Assembly: GCF_902729435.1 (NCBI RefSeq)
Contig: NZ_CACVCG010000057.1
Location: 124,001-188,000 of the forward strand
Reading direction: 5' to 3'
Origin: Magnetospirillum sp. UT-4
GTDB taxonomy: Bacteria; Pseudomonadota; Alphaproteobacteria; Rhodospirillales; Magnetospirillaceae
Length of the DNA: 64,000 bases
In this document: piece after piece, positions 52,286 to 63,088 of the stretch
Numbering within the stretch: the first letter of the stretch is position 1
Layout of the letters: every line of letters starts with the position of its first letter
Program-made: the position numbers and the translations under genes
Notes under the pieces: model-generated
What the model saw: the letters and a program-made list of their open reading frames with translations, nothing else
What the model was told of the DNA's origin: nothing
Database searches by the model: none

Positions 52286-53542
52286 ATGCACCTTCAGGAA
52301 CTCAAGAAGAAGTCGCCGGCCGAACTGCTCGCCTTTGCCGAGGAGCTGCAGATCGAGAACGCCAGCACCCTCAGGAAGCAGGACATGATGTTCGCCATCC
52401 TGAAGCAGCTGGCGGACAACGACACCCCCATCTACGGCGACGGCGTGCTCGAGATCCTGCAGGACGGCTTCGGCTTCCTGCGCAGCCCCGAGGCCAACTA
52501 CCTGCCCGGCCCCGACGACATCTACGTCAGCCCCAGCCAGGTCCGCCGCTTCAGCCTGCGCACCGGCGACACGGTGGAGGGCCAGATCCGGGCGCCCAAG
52601 GACGGCGAGCGCTACTTCGCCCTGCTCAAGGTCAACGCCATCAATTTCGAGCCGCCGGAGAACGTGCGTCACCGCATCAACTTCGACAACCTGACCCCGC
52701 TCTATCCCGACGAGAAGCTGAAGCTGGAGATCGAGGATCCCACCCGCAAGGATCTCACCACCCGGGTGATCGACCTGGTGGCTCCGGTGGGCAAGGGCCA
52801 GCGCGCCCTGATCGTGGCGCCGCCCCGCACCGGCAAGACGGTGATGCTGCAGAACATCGCCCACGCCATCAGCCTCAACCACCCCGAGGTCTACCTGATC
52901 GTCCTGCTCATCGACGAGCGCCCCGAGGAGGTCACCGACATGGCCCGCTCGGTCAAGGGCGAGGTCATCAGCTCCACCTTCGACGAGCCGGCCAGCCGCC
53001 ACGTCCAGGTCACCGAGATGGTGCTGGAGAAGGCCAAGCGCCTGGTCGAGCACAAGCGCGACGTGGTCATCCTGCTGGATTCCATCACCCGCCTGGCGCG
53101 CGCCTACAACACCGTGGTGCCCAGCTCGGGCAAGGTGCTGACCGGCGGCGTCGATGCCAACGCCCTGCAGCGGCCCAAGCGCTTCTTCGGCGCCGCCCGC
53201 AACATCGAGGAGGGCGGCTCGCTGTCCATCGTCGCCACCGCGCTGATCGACACCGGCAGCCGCATGGACGAGGTGATCTTCGAGGAGTTCAAGGGCACCG
53301 GCAATTCCGAGATCATCCTGGACCGCAAGCTGTCGGACAAGCGCACCTTCCCGGCCATCGACATCACCAAGTCGGGCACCCGCAAGGAAGAGCTGCTGGT
53401 CGACAAGGGCGTGCTGTCCAAGATGTGGGTGCTGCGCCGCATCCTGATGCCCATGGGCGTCATGGACGCCATGGAATTCCTGGTGGACAAGCTGAAGCAG
53501 TCGAAGACCAACTCCGACTTCTTCGACGCCATGAATTCCTAG
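52286..53542 (+). CDS. rho: transcription termination factor Rho
   Basis: A 418-residue hexameric RNA helicase, the size of E. coli Rho. The N-terminal cold-shock-like domain is followed by the Walker [12 protein letters not shown] and the Q- and R-loop regions ([33 protein letters not shown]). The start at 52286 ([15 protein letters not shown]) is preferred to an upstream in-frame ATG at 52226, because the family opening begins there. Confidence 0.97.
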   Translation: MHLQELKKKSPAELLAFAEELQIENASTLRKQDMMFAILKQLADNDTPIYGDGVLEILQDGFGFLRSPEANYLPGPDDIYVSPSQVRRFSLRTGDTVEGQIRAPKDGERYFALLKVNAINFEPPENVRHRINFDNLTPLYPDEKLKLEIEDPTRKDLTTRVIDLVAPVGKGQRALIVAPPRTGKTVMLQNIAHAISLNHPEVYLIVLLIDERPEEVTDMARSVKGEVISSTFDEPASRHVQVTEMVLEKAKRLVEHKRDVVILLDSITRLARAYNTVVPSSGKVLTGGVDANALQRPKRFFGAARNIEEGGSLSIVATALIDTGSRMDEVIFEEFKGTGNSEIILDRKLSDKRTFPAIDITKSGTRKEELLVDKGVLSKMWVLRRILMPMGVMDAMEFLVDKLKQSKTNSDFFDAMNS

Positions 53543-53549
53543 GCCGATA

Positions 53550-53651
53550 CTCCCTCCCCCTGGTGGGGAGGGTTGGGGTGGGGGGCTGCTGCCGTCCGGT
53601 CTTGCGGCCACCGACCCCACCCCCGGCCCCTCCCCATGGAAGGGGAGGGGG
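53550..53651. repeat. imperfect hairpin repeat, family E
   Basis: CTCCCTCCCCCTGGTGGGGAG... at the left and ...CCCCTCCCCATGGAAGGGGAG at the right are close complements, with GTTGGGGTGGGGGG and CCCCACCCCCGGCC pairing inside. This G/C-tract hairpin lies between the convergent rho and the 188-residue gene, so it may double as a bidirectional terminator. Confidence 0.75.
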
Positions 53652-53660
53652 AGCGCCGCC

Positions 53661-54227
53661 CTACCGGTCCTCCGGCATCCGCGGCCGGGTGGTGTGGGCC
53701 TTGGCCTTGCTTTTCCAGTCATCGACCGGGGCGATGTCGTCCAGCGTGTGATGGGCGGCCTTGCCCGGGCCGCGCCGGGCGCCGGGCAGCTCCGTCTTGT
53801 CGAGGTGCAGGTCGCGGGCGGCCTCTTCCGGGCTTTGCGTCTGGGTGTGCTTGAAGGCGCGCTGTTTCCAGTCGCCGCCCGCCTCCTGGTGGTGCCCCGG
53901 GTTGAGCGGCACCGGATGGCGGCCGAGAAAGCTGGACAGCCACACCGTGGCGATGATCGGCGGCACGATCACCAGCAGGAAGCGCGACGACAGGTTCCAG
54001 AAGGTGTCGCGCCCGCTTTCGACGATGATCTCCTCCTTGCATTGGTAGCGCTGCTTGAAGGTGCCCTGGCACTCGGCTTCCATGCGGTCCTTGACCGACG
54101 AGCTGCTGTGATGGGCGACGGCGCTTTCGGGCAGGGTGGTCCACATCAGCCAGCCGATGCCGGCCATCCAGGCCAGGCATGCGGCGGTCACCAGGGACAC
54201 CAGCGTCGAACGTTGAGCCTTGGTCAT
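53661..54227 (-). CDS. uncharacterised two-helix membrane protein
   Basis: A 188-residue protein with two hydrophobic segments (about 9-31 and 80-100), a polar loop between them with three cysteines (CQGTF, YQC), and a hydrophilic C terminus rich in Lys, Asp and Gln. I do not recognise it. The cysteines lie on the periplasmic side if the first helix is inserted N-in, so a disulfide is possible. It ends the minus-strand operon that starts with the YyaL-like gene. Confidence 0.6.
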   Translation of the reverse strand: MTKAQRSTLVSLVTAACLAWMAGIGWLMWTTLPESAVAHHSSSSVKDRMEAECQGTFKQRYQCKEEIIVESGRDTFWNLSSRFLLVIVPPIIATVWLSSFLGRHPVPLNPGHHQEAGGDWKQRAFKHTQTQSPEEAARDLHLDKTELPGARRGPGKAAHHTLDDIAPVDDWKSKAKAHTTRPRMPEDR

Positions 54228-54280
54228 AACTCTCCCTCCGGCGGGCGTGATCGCTCCCGACCGGACGGATTATACGATTG

Positions 54281-55255
54281 TCAGGGCATCAGGACCAGAG
54301 ACCCGGTGGTCTTGCGTGATTCCAGGTCGGCATGGGCGCGGGCGGCCTGGGCCAGGGGGTAGCGGTCGGCGACCTCGATGCGGACGATGCCCCGTTCCAC
54401 CACCTCGAACAGCTCGGCGGCGCTGGCCACCAGGTCCTCGCGCCGGGCGGTGTAGGTCATCAGGGTCGGCCGCGCCAGCATCAGCGAGCCCTTGGCCGAC
54501 AGCATGCCGATGTCGAAGGGCGGCACCTTGCCCGAGCTGTTGCCGAAGCTGACCATCATGCCCAGCGGCCGCAGGCAGTCCAGCGACCCCATGAAGGTCT
54601 CGGCCCCCACCGAATCGTAGACCACCGCCACGCCGGCGCCGCCGGTAAGCTCGCGGGTGCGGGCGGTGAAATCCTCGCGGCTGTAGACGATGGCATGGTC
54701 GCAGCCATGGGCGCGGGCCAGCTCGGCCTTGGCATCGGAGCCGACGGTGCCGATCACCGTGGCGCCCAGATGTTTGGCCCACTGGCACAGGATCAGCCCG
54801 ACCCCACCGGCGGCGGCATGGATCAGCACGGCATCGCCCGGCTTGACCGCATAGGTGCGACGCAGCAGGTATTGGGCGGTCATGCCCTTCAGCATCATGG
54901 CGGCGGCGGTGTCGTCGGCGATGTCGGATGGAATGGCCACCAGCCGGTGGGCCGGCATCACCCGGCGCTCGGCATAGGCGCCCATGGGCGGGTTGGCATA
55001 GGCGACGCGGTCGCCCGGCCGGAATTCGCTCACCTCCGGCCCCACCGCCTCCACCGTTCCGGCCCCTTCCAGGCCCAGCACGGTGGGCAGCGGCGTCGGA
55101 TAGAGGCCGGTGCGGTGGTAGATGTCGATGAAGTTGACACCCACCGCGGTGTGGCGGATCAGCACCTCGCCGGGGCCGGGAGCGGGGACCTCCACCCCTT
55201 CCCAGACCATCGCTTCGGGTCCGCCGGTGCGGTGGATGCGGATCGCCTTGGTCAT
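54281..55255 (-). CDS. NADPH:quinone oxidoreductase (zeta-crystallin-like MDR)
   Basis: A 324-residue medium-chain reductase. The N-terminal GroES-like part has NFIDIYHRTGLYPTPLPTVLGLEGAGTVEAVG, and the Rossmann loop is HAAAGGVGLILCQWAKHLGA (about 147-166). It lacks the zinc ligands of alcohol dehydrogenases, as expected for QOR. It probably reduces quinones with NADPH in the cytoplasm. It is 12 bp downstream of ogt on the same strand. Confidence 0.93.
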   Translation of the reverse strand: MTKAIRIHRTGGPEAMVWEGVEVPAPGPGEVLIRHTAVGVNFIDIYHRTGLYPTPLPTVLGLEGAGTVEAVGPEVSEFRPGDRVAYANPPMGAYAERRVMPAHRLVAIPSDIADDTAAAMMLKGMTAQYLLRRTYAVKPGDAVLIHAAAGGVGLILCQWAKHLGATVIGTVGSDAKAELARAHGCDHAIVYSREDFTARTRELTGGAGVAVVYDSVGAETFMGSLDCLRPLGMMVSFGNSSGKVPPFDIGMLSAKGSLMLARPTLMTYTARREDLVASAAELFEVVERGIVRIEVADRYPLAQAARAHADLESRKTTGSLVLMP

Positions 55256-55267
55256 TTCGGGACTCCC

Positions 55268-55723
55268 TTAATCCAATACCCCCTCCAGCCTGAGCAGGAA
55301 GCGCTTGGTGTCGATGCCGTCCATGCCGGAATAGCCGCCCAGGCGGCCATCGGCGCCCAGCACCCGGTGGCAGGGGACGATGATCGGTATGGGGTTGCGG
55401 CCGCAGGCGCCGCCGAGGGCGCGCGGGGCGGTTCCCAGCTCCTGCGCCAGCGCGCCGTAGCTGCGCACCGCGCCGTAGGGGATGGCGGCCAGGGCCGCCC
55501 ATACCTTGCGCTGGAAGGCGGTGCCCAGGGGCGCCAGCGGCAGGTCGAAATCCCTGCGGCTGCCGTTGAAATAGGCTTCGAGCTGGCGGCAGGCCTCCTC
55601 CAGCACCGGCGCCGGCGGCTCCGGGCTTTCCGGCGGCCAGCCCCATTCGACGGCGACGATGGCGCCGTTCTCCTCGAACAGGGTCAGCGGCCCCACCGGG
55701 CTGTTATAGGCGATCAGGCTCAT
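55268..55723 (-). CDS. ogt: methylated-DNA-protein-cysteine methyltransferase
   Basis: A 151-residue O6-alkylguanine repair protein. The acceptor cysteine is in the IIVPCHRVLGADGRLGGYSGM motif, and FQRKVWAALAAIPYGAVRSYGALA is the helix-turn-helix. It repairs O6-methylguanine and O4-methylthymine. There is no AdaA-type N-terminal domain. It sits between the YyaL-like gene (9 bp) and the quinone reductase. Confidence 0.95.
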   Translation of the reverse strand: MSLIAYNSPVGPLTLFEENGAIVAVEWGWPPESPEPPAPVLEEACRQLEAYFNGSRRDFDLPLAPLGTAFQRKVWAALAAIPYGAVRSYGALAQELGTAPRALGGACGRNPIPIIVPCHRVLGADGRLGGYSGMDGIDTKRFLLRLEGVLD

Positions 55724-55732
55724 GGCGGAAGC

Positions 55733-57688
55733 TTAACCCGCCGTCAAGGTCGCCCGCAACGTCTCGGCATCGGCGATGGGCGGCAGGCAGGCGGACTGGC
55801 GGCACACCACCGCCTGGGCCGGTCCGACCGCATGCTGGAGCACCGCCGTCGGCAACGCCACCGCCGCCACCGCCCGCAGCAGCGCCGCCTTGGCCGCGCC
55901 GTCGCCGCCCACGGCGATCTCCACCGGCGCCGCCAGCTGCTCGAAGGCGGCCAGCATCGCGGTCATGTTGGCGAAATGGTCGCGCACCGCCGCCGAGAAG
56001 GAGGCCACCACCGCCTCGGCCCGGCGCAGATGGGCATCCTCGCCGGTGACCTGGCCCAGCCGGGCCAGCACCTGCGCCATGATTCCGTTGCCCGAGGGCA
56101 CCGCGTGGTCATGGAACGCCTTGGTCCGCGCCACCAGGTCCGAGGCATCGTCGGCGCCCATGAAATAGCCGCCCTCGGCCGCGTCCCAATGATGGTGATC
56201 GGCCGCCGCCACCCAGATCCCGGCCTTCTCCAGATAGGCGCCGTCACCGGTCGCCTGATGAAGGGCGAGGGCGGCGCGGGCCATGTGGGCGAGGTCGTCC
56301 AGCAGCCCGGTCGCCGACACCCGCCCCAGCCGCATGGAATGGGCGAGGCGGCCGCCGGGCAGGGCCATGCGCAACGCCACCGCGTCGAAGGCGGTGCGGG
56401 CGGCGTCCAGCCAGTCGGGGCGGTCGAAGACGAAGGCGGCCTGGGCCAGGGCGGCGATCATCATGCCGTTCCAGTCGGCCAGCACCTTGTCGTCGCGACC
56501 GGGGCGCGGCCGCGTCTCCCGTTCCCGCCACAATATCTGGCGGGCGGTGGCGAGCACATCCTCAATCCCTTGCGGTTGTGGCTGGTGGTTGCGGTGGAGG
56601 ATGCTGACCCCCTCCCAGTTGCCGCCGGGCCGGACGTCGTAGGCCATGGCGAACCAGCGCGCCGCCTCGGGGTCCAGCAGGCTTTCCACCTGCTCGGCGG
56701 TCCAGGTGTAGAAGCGGCCCTCGTGTCCCTCGGAATCGGCGTCCAGGGTGGCGGCGAAGGCGCCGTGCTCGGCGATCATCTCGCGCAGGACCCAGCCCAC
56801 GGTCTCGGCGACCCGCTCGGCATAAAGCGGAGTGCTGGTCTCCTGCCAGGCCAGGGTGAGCAGCTCGATCAGCTGGGCGTTGTCATAGAGCATCTTCTCG
56901 AAATGCGGCGCCAGCCAGACCTCGTCGGTGGAATAGCGCATGAAGCCGCCGCCCAGGTGGTCGTAGATGCCGCCGTGGCAGAGGTGCTCGAGGGTCAGCG
57001 TCACCGCGTCGCGCAGCGCCTTGTCGCCGGTGCGCAGGTAGGCCCGCCACAGGAAGTCGAAGATGCCCGGCTGGGGGAATTTGGGTGCCCCCTGCAGGCC
57101 GCCATGGTGGGTGTCGACCGCCCCCAGCAGCCGCCGTGCCCCCTCGTCGAGCAGGGCCATGTCGAGGTGGCCGGCGCCGGGCGAGCGGCCCTCGCGCTCC
57201 AGCCCGGCCTTCAGCGCCTCCACATTGTCCTTCACCCGGTCCGGCGCCCGGCGCCACGAATCGTCCACCGCCCGCATCACCTCGGGGAAGGACGGCCGGC
57301 CGTAGCGCGGCACCGGCGGGAAATAGGTGCCGCCCCAGAACGGCTCGCCGTCGGGGGTGCAGAACATGGTCAGCGGCCAGCCGCCGTGCTGACCCATCAT
57401 GGCCAGCGCCTGCTGGTAGATGGCGTCGAGGTCGGGCCGTTCCTCGCGGTCGATCTTGATGTTGACGAACAGCCGGTTCATCTCGGCGGCGATGGCCTCG
57501 TCCTCGAAGCATTCATGGGCCATCACGTGGCACCAGTGGCACGCGGCGTAGCCGATGGACAGCAGGATCGGCCGGCTCTCCGCCTTGGCCTCGGCCAGGG
57601 CCTCGGGACCCCAGGGCCGCCACGCCACCGGGTTGGCGGCATGTTGCAGAAGATAGGGGCTGGTCTCCCCGGCGAGGCGGTTGGTCAT
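55733..57688 (-). CDS. thioredoxin domain-containing protein, YyaL/SSP411 family (DUF255)
   Basis: A 651-residue protein. The N-terminal thioredoxin-like domain contains the CHWCHVM motif ([13 protein letters not shown], about 50-62) and [17 protein letters not shown]. The C-terminal ~450 residues form an (alpha/alpha)6 barrel resembling cellobiose epimerases ([35 protein letters not shown]). The biological role is not established; reductase or sugar-epimerase activity are proposed. It starts an operon with ogt and qor on the strand opposite to its neighbours. Confidence 0.9.
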   Translation of the reverse strand: MTNRLAGETSPYLLQHAANPVAWRPWGPEALAEAKAESRPILLSIGYAACHWCHVMAHECFEDEAIAAEMNRLFVNIKIDREERPDLDAIYQQALAMMGQHGGWPLTMFCTPDGEPFWGGTYFPPVPRYGRPSFPEVMRAVDDSWRRAPDRVKDNVEALKAGLEREGRSPGAGHLDMALLDEGARRLLGAVDTHHGGLQGAPKFPQPGIFDFLWRAYLRTGDKALRDAVTLTLEHLCHGGIYDHLGGGFMRYSTDEVWLAPHFEKMLYDNAQLIELLTLAWQETSTPLYAERVAETVGWVLREMIAEHGAFAATLDADSEGHEGRFYTWTAEQVESLLDPEAARWFAMAYDVRPGGNWEGVSILHRNHQPQPQGIEDVLATARQILWRERETRPRPGRDDKVLADWNGMMIAALAQAAFVFDRPDWLDAARTAFDAVALRMALPGGRLAHSMRLGRVSATGLLDDLAHMARAALALHQATGDGAYLEKAGIWVAAADHHHWDAAEGGYFMGADDASDLVARTKAFHDHAVPSGNGIMAQVLARLGQVTGEDAHLRRAEAVVASFSAAVRDHFANMTAMLAAFEQLAAPVEIAVGGDGAAKAALLRAVAAVALPTAVLQHAVGPAQAVVCRQSACLPPIADAETLRATLTAG

Positions 57689-57777
57689 GGGATGTACCTT
57701 ATGAGTCGGCGTTGCGCAGGCGGGGTCGAAGGCTTAGTTTGGGTCGCCGGTCGGGTTTCGCAAGGCGAGGTAACGCG

Positions 57778-58035
57778 ATGAAGATCACCGTGGACGTGGA
57801 TTGCACCCCCGAGGAAGCCCGCGCCTTCCTGGGCCTGCCCGACGTCAAGCCCATGCAGGACGCCCTGCTGAAGCAGGTCGAGGAACGCATGACCGCCACC
57901 CTGCATGCCATGGAGCCCGAGGCCATGATCAAGACCTGGCTGCCGGCCGGGGTGCAGGGGATGGAACAGCTGCAGAAGATGTTCTGGTCCCAGTTCGCCG
58001 GCGGCGGCCGACGCGACAGGAAGGATCCGGGATGA
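57778..58035 (+). CDS. DUF6489 family protein
   Basis: An 85-residue protein starting MKITVDVDCTPEEARAFLGLPDVKPMQDALL, typical of DUF6489. The rest, WLPAGVQGMEQLQKMFWSQFAGG, resembles the tail of polyhydroxyalkanoate-granule or phasin-like helices. No function is known. It precedes the 2Fe-2S protein, with a GATGA overlap. Confidence 0.8.
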   Translation: MKITVDVDCTPEEARAFLGLPDVKPMQDALLKQVEERMTATLHAMEPEAMIKTWLPAGVQGMEQLQKMFWSQFAGGGRRDRKDPG

Positions 58036-58397
58036 TCGCCGACCCCAAGCCCTATTACCGCATCCACCTGTTCGCCTGCACCAATCGCCGCCCCGAGGGC
58101 CATCCCAGGGGCTCGTGCGGCGCCCGGGGAGCCGAGGGGTTGCGCGACTACCTCAAGGCGCGGGCCAAGGAACTGGGGCTGAAGGACGTGCGGGTCAATT
58201 CCGCCGGCTGCCTCGACCGCTGCGAGCTGGGGCCGGTGATGGTGATCTACCCCGAGGGGGTCTGGTACGCCTACCGCACCCACGCCGACCTGGACGAGAT
58301 CCTGGATGTCCACCTGATCAAGGGCGGCCGCGTCGCCCGCCTGCTGCTGCAGCCCGACGCCCAACCAGCCGACGCCCAGCCCGCCGACGCGTCCTGA
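58032..58397 (+). CDS. (2Fe-2S) ferredoxin domain protein
   Basis: A 121-residue thioredoxin-like 2Fe-2S protein. Four cysteines sit in the expected pattern (FACTNRRPEGHPRGSCGARG then NSAGCLDRCELGP). PVMVIYPEGVWY follows. It resembles stand-alone ferredoxins near mnmE in alphaproteobacteria. The C terminus has a small repeat DAQPADAQPADAS. It overlaps the DUF6489 gene by ATGA and ends 1 bp before mnmE. Confidence 0.88.
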   Translation: MIADPKPYYRIHLFACTNRRPEGHPRGSCGARGAEGLRDYLKARAKELGLKDVRVNSAGCLDRCELGPVMVIYPEGVWYAYRTHADLDEILDVHLIKGGRVARLLLQPDAQPADAQPADAS

Positions 58398-58398
58398 C

Positions 58399-59712
58399 GT
58401 GGACAGCCGGGACACCGTCTTCGCATTGGCCAGCGCCAGGGGGCGGGCCGGCATCGCCGTGTTCCGCCTGTCCGGGCCGGCGGCGGGACCGGCGCTCGCC
58501 ACCCTGAGCGGCAAGCCGCTGCCCGAGCCACGTAAGGCGCGGCTCGTGCGCCTCGGCCATGGCGGCGAGGCCATCGACGACGGCATCGCCCTGTGGTTTC
58601 CCGGCCCGGCCAGCTTCACCGGCGAGGACGTCGCCGAGCTGCATGTGCACGGCGGCCGCGCGGTGGCGGCAGCACTGGCCGAGGCGCTGCTCGATCTCGG
58701 CCTGCGCCCGGCCGAGGCGGGGGAGTTCTCGCGCCGGGCCTTCCTCGCCGGCAAGCTCGACCTCACCCGCGCCGAGGCCATCGCCGACCTGGTCGAGGCC
58801 GAGACCGCGGCGCAGCGGCGCCAGGCCCTGCGCCAGCTGGACGGCGGCCTGATGCGGCTGGCGGACGGATGGCGCGAGCGCCTGATCCGCGCCATCGCCC
58901 TGACCGAGGCGGCCATCGACTTCTCCGACGAGGGTATTCCCGACGGCGTGATCGACGAGGCCGCCACCCTGGCCGCCGCCCTGGCCGCCGAGCTGACGGC
59001 CCACCTGTCGGCCGATCACCGCGCCGAACGGCTGCGCGACGGCATCGACGTCGCCATCCTGGGGGCGCCCAACGCCGGCAAGTCCAGCCTGCTCAACGCC
59101 ATCGCCGGCCGCGACGTGGCCATCGTCTCCGAGACCGCCGGCACCACCCGCGACGTCATCGAGGTCCATCTCGACCTGGGCGGCTGGCCGGTGGTGCTGG
59201 CCGACACCGCCGGCCTGCGCGAGGCCGCCGAGGCGGTGGAGGCCGAAGGGATACGGCGCGCCCTGGCTCGGGCCGAGGCCGCCGACCTCAAGCTGGCGGT
59301 GTTCGACGGCACCCGGCTGCCGGAGATGGACGCCGCCACGCGGGCGATCCTTGACGGCGACACCCTGGTGGTGGTCAACAAGAGCGACCTGGCGCCCAGT
59401 CCGGCCGACCCGCCGGCCCTGATGGTCTCGGCCCGCACCGGCGAGGGGCTGGACGGTCTGCTGACGGCGCTGACCGCCGCGGTGGCGTCCCGCTTCGAAG
59501 TGAACGCGGCGCCGGCCCTGACCCGGGCGCGGCACCGGGCGGCGGCGGCCGAGGCGGCGGCGGCGCTGGGGCGCTTCGACCCCGCGAGCGGCATCGAACT
59601 GGCGGCCGAAGAATTGCGCCGCGCCGCCCATGCCATCGGCCGCCTTACCGGCCGGGTCGAGGTTGACGAGGTGCTGGACGTGGTGTTCGGATCCTTTTGC
59701 ATTGGGAAATAG
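58399..59712 (+). CDS. mnmE: tRNA modification GTPase MnmE
   Basis: A 437-residue GTPase that with MnmG installs 5-carboxymethylaminomethyl on U34 of tRNA. The N-terminal tetrahydrofolate domain (VFALASARGRAGIAVFRLSGP; ELHVHGG; RAFLAGKLDLTRAEAIADL) is followed by G1 GAPNAGKSSL, G3 DTAG and G4 NKSD, and the C-terminal FCIGK. Start is a GTG one base after the ferredoxin stop. mnmG follows after 6 bp. Confidence 0.97.
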   Translation: MDSRDTVFALASARGRAGIAVFRLSGPAAGPALATLSGKPLPEPRKARLVRLGHGGEAIDDGIALWFPGPASFTGEDVAELHVHGGRAVAAALAEALLDLGLRPAEAGEFSRRAFLAGKLDLTRAEAIADLVEAETAAQRRQALRQLDGGLMRLADGWRERLIRAIALTEAAIDFSDEGIPDGVIDEAATLAAALAAELTAHLSADHRAERLRDGIDVAILGAPNAGKSSLLNAIAGRDVAIVSETAGTTRDVIEVHLDLGGWPVVLADTAGLREAAEAVEAEGIRRALARAEAADLKLAVFDGTRLPEMDAATRAILDGDTLVVVNKSDLAPSPADPPALMVSARTGEGLDGLLTALTAAVASRFEVNAAPALTRARHRAAAAEAAAALGRFDPASGIELAAEELRRAAHAIGRLTGRVEVDEVLDVVFGSFCIGK

Positions 59713-59718
59713 TTTCAC

Positions 59719-61587
<1,869 letters not shown>

Positions 61588-61616
61588 TGGGTCGGCGCGT
61601 TCGGACCACAAGATAT

Positions 61617-61632
61617 TGTTTCACGTGAAACA
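61617..61632. promoter_or_regulatory. parS site (mnmG-rsmG junction), 16-bp consensus
   Basis: TGTTTCACGTGAAACA, a perfect 16-bp match to the alphaproteobacterial parS consensus. It lies 12.4 kb from the origin candidate and 0.6 kb from parA. Confidence 0.95.
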
Positions 61633-61642
61633 GGGGAGGGGG

Positions 61643-62254
61643 ATGAGTCCGGACGACTTCCAGGCCGAGACCGGCGCCGATGCCGCGACCATGGCCCGCC
61701 TGTCCGCCTATGCCGAGCTGCTGCGGCGCTGGCAGGCCCGCATCAACCTGGTCGGGCCCGACACGCTGCCCGATCTGTGGCACCGCCATTTTTTCGACTC
61801 GGCCCAGCTTATCCCCCTGCTTCCACAAACCGTCCACAGACTTGTGGACATGGGCTCCGGCGCCGGCTTCCCCGGCCTGGTCCTGGCCGCCATGGGGGTG
61901 CCCGACGTCCACCTGATCGAGAGCGATTCCCGCAAATGCGCCTTCCTGCGCGAGGCGGCGCGGGTGATGGCGGTGACGGTGACGGTCCACAATTCCCGCA
62001 TCGAGGCGGTGGAGCCCTTGGGCGCCGACGTGGTCACCGCCCGCGCCCTGGCGCCGCTCCATAGGCTGTTCGGGTGGGCCGAACGCCACCTGTTGCCGGG
62101 CGGACACGCCCTGTTCCTGAAGGGCCGCGCGGTGGAAGACGAATTGACCGAGGCCGGCAAAGAATGGAATATCGCGCTGGGCCGCATTCCCTCCCGGACG
62201 GATGCGGCCGCAACCATTCTTCACTGCCGAGAGGTCCGACGTGGTCGAGCGTAG
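61643..62254 (+). CDS. rsmG: 16S rRNA (guanine(527)-N(7))-methyltransferase RsmG
   Basis: A 203-residue methyltransferase (GidB). LVDMGSGAGFPGLVLAAMG is the SAM loop (about 71-89) and RINLVGPDTLPDLWHRHFFDSAQL is the family signature. It methylates G527 of 16S rRNA; loss gives streptomycin resistance. The ATG at 61643 with GGAGG upstream is chosen; an alternative TTG in the parS would add nine residues. Confidence 0.95.
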   Translation: MSPDDFQAETGADAATMARLSAYAELLRRWQARINLVGPDTLPDLWHRHFFDSAQLIPLLPQTVHRLVDMGSGAGFPGLVLAAMGVPDVHLIESDSRKCAFLREAARVMAVTVTVHNSRIEAVEPLGADVVTARALAPLHRLFGWAERHLLPGGHALFLKGRAVEDELTEAGKEWNIALGRIPSRTDAAATILHCREVRRGRA

Positions 62255-63083
62255 CGCCAGCACAGCCCCCGCGAACGCCCATCGCGGCGCCGCCGCGACA
62301 TCAACACGCGTCATCGCCGTGGCCAACCAGAAGGGCGGGGTGGGCAAGACCACCACCACCATCAACCTGGCCACCGCCATGGCCGCCACCAAGAAGTCGG
62401 TGCTGATCCTCGATCTCGATCCCCAGGGCAATGCCAGCACCAGCCTGGGGCTGGAGGCGGCGCAGCGGGCGGTCACCTCGTACCATGTGCTGCTCGGCGA
62501 GGTGTCGCTGGGCGAGGCGGTGCAGGAAACCGGCATTCCCGGTCTGGCGCTGGTGCCGGCCGATTCCAACCTCTACGGCGCCGATATCGAGCTGGTGGAC
62601 ATGGCGCGGCGCGAGACCCGGCTGAAGGAAGCCCTGGCCGGGGCGGTGGGCGCCTTCGACTACGTGCTGATCGACTGCCCGCCGTCGCTGACCCTGCTCA
62701 CCCTCAACGCCCTGGTCGCCGCCGATTCGGTGATGGTGCCGCTGCAATGCGAGTTCCTGGCCCTGGAGGGCATCAGCCACCTGATCAAGACCATCGAGGC
62801 GGTGCGCAAGGGCTTCAATCCCGGCCTCGATCTGCAGGGCATCGTGCTGACCATGTTCGACAAGCGCAACAACCTCTCGGACCAGGTTGCCGCCGACGTG
62901 CGCGAGTTCTTCGGCGACAAGGTCTACAAGACGGTGATCCCGCGCAACGTCCGCGTCTCCGAGGCGCCGTCCCACGGCAAGCCGGTGCTGATCTACGACC
63001 ATAAATGCTCGGGCGCCGAGGCCTATATCCACCTCGCCTCGGAAGTGCTGAAGCGCGAGCGCGACATGCGGGCGGGGGCCTGA
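62241..63083 (+). CDS. parA: chromosome partitioning ATPase ParA
   Basis: A 280-residue deviant Walker ATPase. VANQKGGVGKTTTTINLA is the P-loop with the signature lysine, LDLDPQGNASTSLG and DCPPSLTLLTLNAL are the following motifs, and NLSDQVAADVREFFG is typical of chromosomal ParA/Soj. It forms gradients on DNA that pull ParB-bound origins. The GTG start at 62241 overlaps rsmG by 14 bp. The first ~20 residues are a flexible Ala/Ser-rich tail. Confidence 0.97.
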   Translation: MVERSASTAPANAHRGAAATSTRVIAVANQKGGVGKTTTTINLATAMAATKKSVLILDLDPQGNASTSLGLEAAQRAVTSYHVLLGEVSLGEAVQETGIPGLALVPADSNLYGADIELVDMARRETRLKEALAGAVGAFDYVLIDCPPSLTLLTLNALVAADSVMVPLQCEFLALEGISHLIKTIEAVRKGFNPGLDLQGIVLTMFDKRNNLSDQVAADVREFFGDKVYKTVIPRNVRVSEAPSHGKPVLIYDHKCSGAEAYIHLASEVLKRERDMRAGA

Positions 63084-63088
63084 GACCG

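Noticed and set aside
54332..57781. 1149-codon open frame opposite qor, ogt and the YyaL-like gene
   Set aside because: It spans three real genes and their gaps on the other strand, which no real gene would do; low-complexity product.
61616..61642. TTG start giving an MFHVKQ-type N terminus for rsmG
   Set aside because: The downstream ATG at 61643 has a GGAGG in front and the normal RsmG length; the TTG lies inside parS and was kept only as an alternative.
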